A program made the position numbers and the translations under genes. Below the pieces are notes generated by a model. The model was not told the DNA's origin. It saw only the letters and a program-made list of their open reading frames with translations, and made no database searches. From Flectonema sp. DT1601 (lineage: Eukaryota; Euglenozoa; Diplonemea; Diplonemida; Diplonemidae): a DNA stretch of 64,000 nucleotides. Location: contig OZ025792.1 of NCBI GenBank assembly GCA_964019425.1, forward strand, positions 372,001 to 436,000, written 5' to 3'. The stretch's first letter is position 1. Each line of letters opens with the position of its first letter. This document shows positions 62,401-64,000 of this stretch, in pieces.

Positions 62401-64000
62401 ATGGTGTTTTCATTGTTTTTATCTGACGTTGGATGGACGAATGGTGAAACAGTATTTTGGTTCTCTGAGTCGTAGTTAAGATCGTACTGCTCAAGTTGTG
62501 CGATGGATAAGAGTGAATGAGGAATGATGTTGCTGGTTGAAATCCAAGATTCGAAAAGTTCCAATGACAAACTTTTTTCAATTTCAACACACCAAACTTG
62601 GGACTCCGAAACCCTCGTCACAGTGAGATACTTCGCAGTGACAACAACAGAAGAATCACTTTCTGAGAAGTTAGGAAGGAAGATCCTTCCTTTTTGAAGA
62701 CAATCCTTAGTCATTCGATGTTGTTCTCTTCTCAGTAGTTTTAAAGTTTGATAATAATCCCTCATTCCGATGAACTCCCTCCCAGGTTGATTAAAATAAA
62801 CTTTATGATAAGCCTGACTAAGTTTCTGAAGTAGATCACTTTTAAAGAGTGAAGAGTCTCCAATAATATGTTGACCTGTCAGATTGATATCAGTTTCTTC
62901 CGGTTCACATCGTTTCAGGCAGATTGCTCGGTTCATTTTCGCAGCATCTAAAACCCAATTAGACAATCCCACAACAGCAATAGGAGGATTAACTAAGATC
63001 CCATGAAGAACTTTTAATGGCATGTCTGGACTGTGTTCCGCTAAACCCACTTCATCGAGGAGAAGAATCACAATAGTTTTTTGAGCACTTTTTTGATAGC
63101 TGCAGGCGATGTCAAATTGATGTCGTATTCCAGCAGCAGTTGATAAAGGAGAACACTGATACGGGAATATATACAATGATGGGAATCGTTTCCAGTAATC
63201 ATCCACTGACTGTTCTCCTTTTAAATTACTTGCCAGGACTTGTAATGTTAAGGTCTTTGATGAGCCAGGTTTACCCACAACGAAAACAGGTATTTTATTA
63301 AAAATACAAATCATTGTAACGTATAAGTTCTCTTGAAGGGCTTGATTCATAGCAACTCCTTCTTCGACTCGTAATTTACCGCAGAGTGATTTCATCGTTG
63401 ACCTTATCAGTTTTAACATACTTCCTCGAAGCCAAGACCATTCAGTGCAATTCATACTCGAATCACTTCTTTCTCTCAGAGCTAAGGAAAGACAGCTGAG
63501 GAGTTGGTCTCTATCTTCAGACCTGCTTAATCTGAAGTAAAAAACATGTGCGATTGCGAGAATGGTTGGAGCTCCCCAAACGTCTTTACCAACGGCTGGT
63601 TTTGTTCCATACTTTTTGAACCATCTCGCAAGTTGTAATGTTCTTTTTAGATCTCTGAGAGAGACTGATGACGGATCTCCCTCCAAATCTCTAATAAAGT
63701 TTTGAGAAACAACCAACAACTCAGTGATTACCTTCACCGTGTTTGTGTTGGTTACTAAATTCGCAACCATTTCATGGATGTAACGCGACTCGACATCAGG
63801 TGTTAGAGAACCGAAGTCAAAGATGTATTCTTGAAGCTTTAAAGGAATAGGATGAACTCTGTACACCAAGTCATCCAGGTCATTTTTTATATCAGACCGT
63901 GTCGGTGCCTTATAAGACAGTCCTGGTCCGGTGACCAGAGACTTCTCACATCTCTTTCTGTAAGGGTTACACGCAGCAAGTATTCTTATTCCACTATGGA
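56448..64000 (-). CDS. RNF213/mysterin-like AAA+ and RZ-finger protein (5' part outside window)
   Basis: The frame is open from the right edge to the stop at 56448: 2,516 visible residues, no intron. It opens with ILAACNPYRKRC and LVYRVHPIPLKL...FDFGSL, the link between AAA+ units in RNF213. An AAA+ unit follows with Walker A GKPGSSKTL (visible residue ~241) and Walker B ILLLDEVGLAE; later come VVLHNHDAIYESLYDVLNQR and PLLNRFEKQVLSF, close to RNF213. The RZ zinc finger lies at about 58476-58590 (CRNGHLYSIGECGG, then CNHPGCGAIIGGTNH). I see no C3HC4 RING between the AAA+ unit and the RZ finger, where vertebrate RNF213 has one. RNF213 is a giant ubiquitin ligase of lipid droplets and intracellular pathogen coats; its RZ finger supports ligase activity on bacterial LPS. 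The role here is inferred from family. Confidence 0.92.
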   Translation of the reverse strand, partial: HSGIRILAACNPYRKRCEKSLVTGPGLSYKAPTRSDIKNDLDDLVYRVHPIPLKLQEYIFDFGSLTPDVESRYIHEMVANLVTNTNTVKVITELLVVSQNFIRDLEGDPSSVSLRDLKRTLQLARWFKKYGTKPAVGKDVWGAPTILAIAHVFYFRLSRSEDRDQLLSCLSLALRERSDSSMNCTEWSWLRGSMLKLIRSTMKSLCGKLRVEEGVAMNQALQENLYVTMICIFNKIPVFVVGKPGSSKTLTLQVLASNLKGEQSVDDYWKRFPSLYIFPYQCSPLSTAAGIRHQFDIACSYQKSAQKTIVILLLDEVGLAEHSPDMPLKVLHGILVNPPIAVVGLSNWVLDAAKMNRAICLKRCEPEETDINLTGQHIIGDSSLFKSDLLQKLSQAYHKVYFNQPGREFIGMRDYYQTLKLLRREQHRMTKDCLQKGRIFLPNFSESDSSVVVTAKYLTVTRVSESQVWCVEIEKSLSLELFESWISTSNIIPHSLLSIAQLEQYDLNYDSENQNTVSPFVHPTSDKNNENTIKILSKQQDIKQLVMYSLERNFGGHPELIKTVRTAFSTECFSEEELSVAPLTAPELIRSNLCDNSARHLMVLTCCGAAISLLFSDELLDINNTEVLVGNTFKDDAHELHLIQQVNRVKTAMARGGTVVLHNHDAIYESLYDVLNQRYVTRTSHETGKEHKMLRLAVGSRSQLCPVQEGFRIVVVAEQDHAYENLDLPLLNRFEKQVLSFKDCLTEDQLTVMKKLESWVEQVLSETNFELLSQVFVGYHKDTLSSLVFSNKDSGEDDLKKSLTEIASPISIMQSNSLSTASVNYSSVHQGLISCLSYITDTAPLTVVLTRSSSEQLFGVKKPTWGIVTLAEVTTERSFVRMLQQLNDPNHDTVIVQCDPLTSAQSTIDHARHIAETQRAGGNNKHIVFLVHVPPGARDRVREYKLNYLSGWANYFIDDIRKDDEGYTTCLLNNSLSTLISEGSSINLSDFIVKKLSTSMSLNRAAFGGVPFAGRVSVVTDMMNDSDGSFKNMIIKQVTEVIEAHCCRQSESLHFHVLLAIREMSAGTLRHSLVAAVDFIVVQSLSSVLRCLDVNSNLMTYRICPQLWKMLQPKAVDSNLVVGNTVIGTELTISSPRNTGSDSLLHSQFPFSYYVMEAHNTLKNLLVKDGDNKIDFSSLAATTDQLFGKEFNEVWNTLPEQEQHDLCKKFSNDMITTTVAVFVGLSLEMQLRICQSVIFSVNEHTKTTLLAVSVAFWVCENDLFSICSLVSKFSEGDQNVMLEKLEKTPHSQLSRAVSEITLLCVKDTLLSINQPSQLLHWTHAICPSIAIDLKSIGGDSDAEILEICAEFLRDVMIPDASLLRKLKKITPMLLNGLKTVSDVRQLFQDNNIPLSGTYLVSFIRRVSLVESEPIEDDLLRLSCNLKPELWPVETPLSLPCRRGLISALVDRDGLKDVITRAQALQLELKYANVLTALLLSALENLPTQGTFSEDDILQLITSIESQQPELDYTLLNSITHAKSLISQFCDSVIALKIEQDTMRSSNNSDKSIPKKIQIATSTRDLLETQYGRLFCLRKLYDAGGWGALKDFLLQTKPCNWFLSYDRSYFEKISQDEIPPESAALLTKPEEYTTVMELLKTACKGGGPARERLLSVFFPTDSSSDCISEETKLLALMQTRLNGELHRSLSGKETFSTILDKLSLLGKNYKHHDVIHIMQKVGWGPNGTHGTTKFKWDARTNSGPIQTSCFAVMMQVALMLPDTVGSYIYLASSNPVKLKTLFLPTMPLTSEISVIVNAMSEYVTWYKCRNGHLYSIGECGGAMAISYCNHPGCGAIIGGTNHVSAAGNVLIGSKEEVLASYGNGKLKSEPGYTAHSSYASLHRSGHELSSVTALVLKVLFYASLTVGSFCGADLLSLSKSLSAKYIHGSFIKHWTLLVRVTGYSNSTLLILYTEIVRRLEPLLSRQRAEESLVNVKGMETFELEAESVINEVFSLSKTILSKAYQVIGCSGAESGVKIALSDDLIDQMSDCEVFPLWTAKRSISVDGFKKFFNFRTANSIKHPLLASVITNESRLSIIRYLADVLEWHSIIFRCLEKEYFTRAQAQDLPATELISRYVPASEQARARHVLSQYCELFNTAMPMIPNLYECQRNPFLNTKGEVDLGGRDHYDTRQELTPEAPISFSIPSVLPGEVDATGLCSIQLSGLLHRTHNTIVGKLHKTVSDSQNVTTAQPPPTLSRLSSSELSRRVLISYSAKQDLVPLLFQHRIDFDDGTVGYDLSSIEEALASKVLCGKVPVKLQLLHFQFAGEIRQRGSLASLSNIKQCSILPPSMEESIRVELDTTEQLSLLLRLLENVINFVSAMGQNISSESSLVDFIESTTEQENIASILTPTVAKYGKIEHLRSLFLFVEGLLSGGGVLHRVQSRYTKPLTEVEETALRRSIGQLHHSSVVSALRDLLVGALSGNDVNFSETESLKDYVGYQDMDVGNASWFEDHFPEELQLKHTVATYELLISR

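Noticed and set aside
1-64000. CRISPR arrays, prokaryotic operons, rRNA genes and retroelements
   Set aside because: No regularly spaced repeats, no rRNA signature, and no reverse transcriptase, integrase or transposase motifs were seen in any frame read.

Overview
This window looks like nuclear DNA of a flagellated euglenozoan, close to kinetoplastids or diplonemids. Four observations support this. All supported genes (19 complete and two cut by the window edges) lie on the minus strand, as in a directional polycistronic cluster. Nearly every start codon is preceded within about 0-60 nt by a pyrimidine-rich stretch and an AG, as expected for spliced-leader trans-splicing. The gene content includes BILBO1, the scaffold of the flagellar pocket collar. 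Long poly(A)/poly(T) tracts fill the AT-rich intergenic DNA. Unlike trypanosomatids, four genes also carry short cis-spliced introns (six in total, 66-110 nt, GTATGT-like donors, AACAG/CACAG acceptors), so a diplonemid or a deep-branching kinetoplastid-like lineage is more likely. No species assignment can be made from the sequence alone.

Layout, left to right. 0-4 kb: the 5' part of a BILBO1-like paralogue, then a full-length three-exon BILBO1. 4-8 kb: a PCH2/TRIP13 AAA+ ATPase, a ubiquitin-like/ankyrin protein and a PDZ-MYND protein. 9.8-13.4 kb: cystathionine beta-synthase-like enzyme (two exons), a small acidic protein and a kynurenine aminotransferase-like enzyme. 13.4-16.5 kb: non-coding DNA with a diverged direct duplication. 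16.5-25.7 kb: GT31-like glycosyltransferase, LSD1-type zinc-ribbon protein, tubulin polyglutamylase subunit TPGS2, an ARM/HEAT-like protein, a coiled-coil protein, mitoribosomal uS15m (two exons) and an Erv41/46-thioredoxin fusion. 26.4-37.2 kb: an EF-hand protein, then a giant three-exon gene coding for pseudokinase + tyrosine-kinase-like domain + LRR + ankyrin repeats. 37.2-47.2 kb: a desert of nearly 10 kb. 47.2-64 kb: a second PDZ protein, a large type I membrane protein (C-type lectin domain plus many cysteine-paired repeats), a small unknown protein, and the C-terminal 2,516 residues of an RNF213 (mysterin)-like AAA+/RZ-finger protein that runs off the right edge.

How the genes fit together. 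BILBO1, its paralogue and TPGS2 point to the flagellum. The lectin receptor, GT31 enzyme and Erv-PDI belong to the secretory and surface system. The giant kinase-ankyrin protein, the RNF213-like protein, the Ub-like/ankyrin protein and the PDZ proteins are candidate signalling and ubiquitin-related factors. Adjacency in a euglenozoan cluster does not by itself imply shared function. The most unusual items are the JAK-like pseudokinase-kinase tandem, the apparently RING-less RNF213 relative, the lectin/repeat receptor, and cis-introns inside BILBO1.
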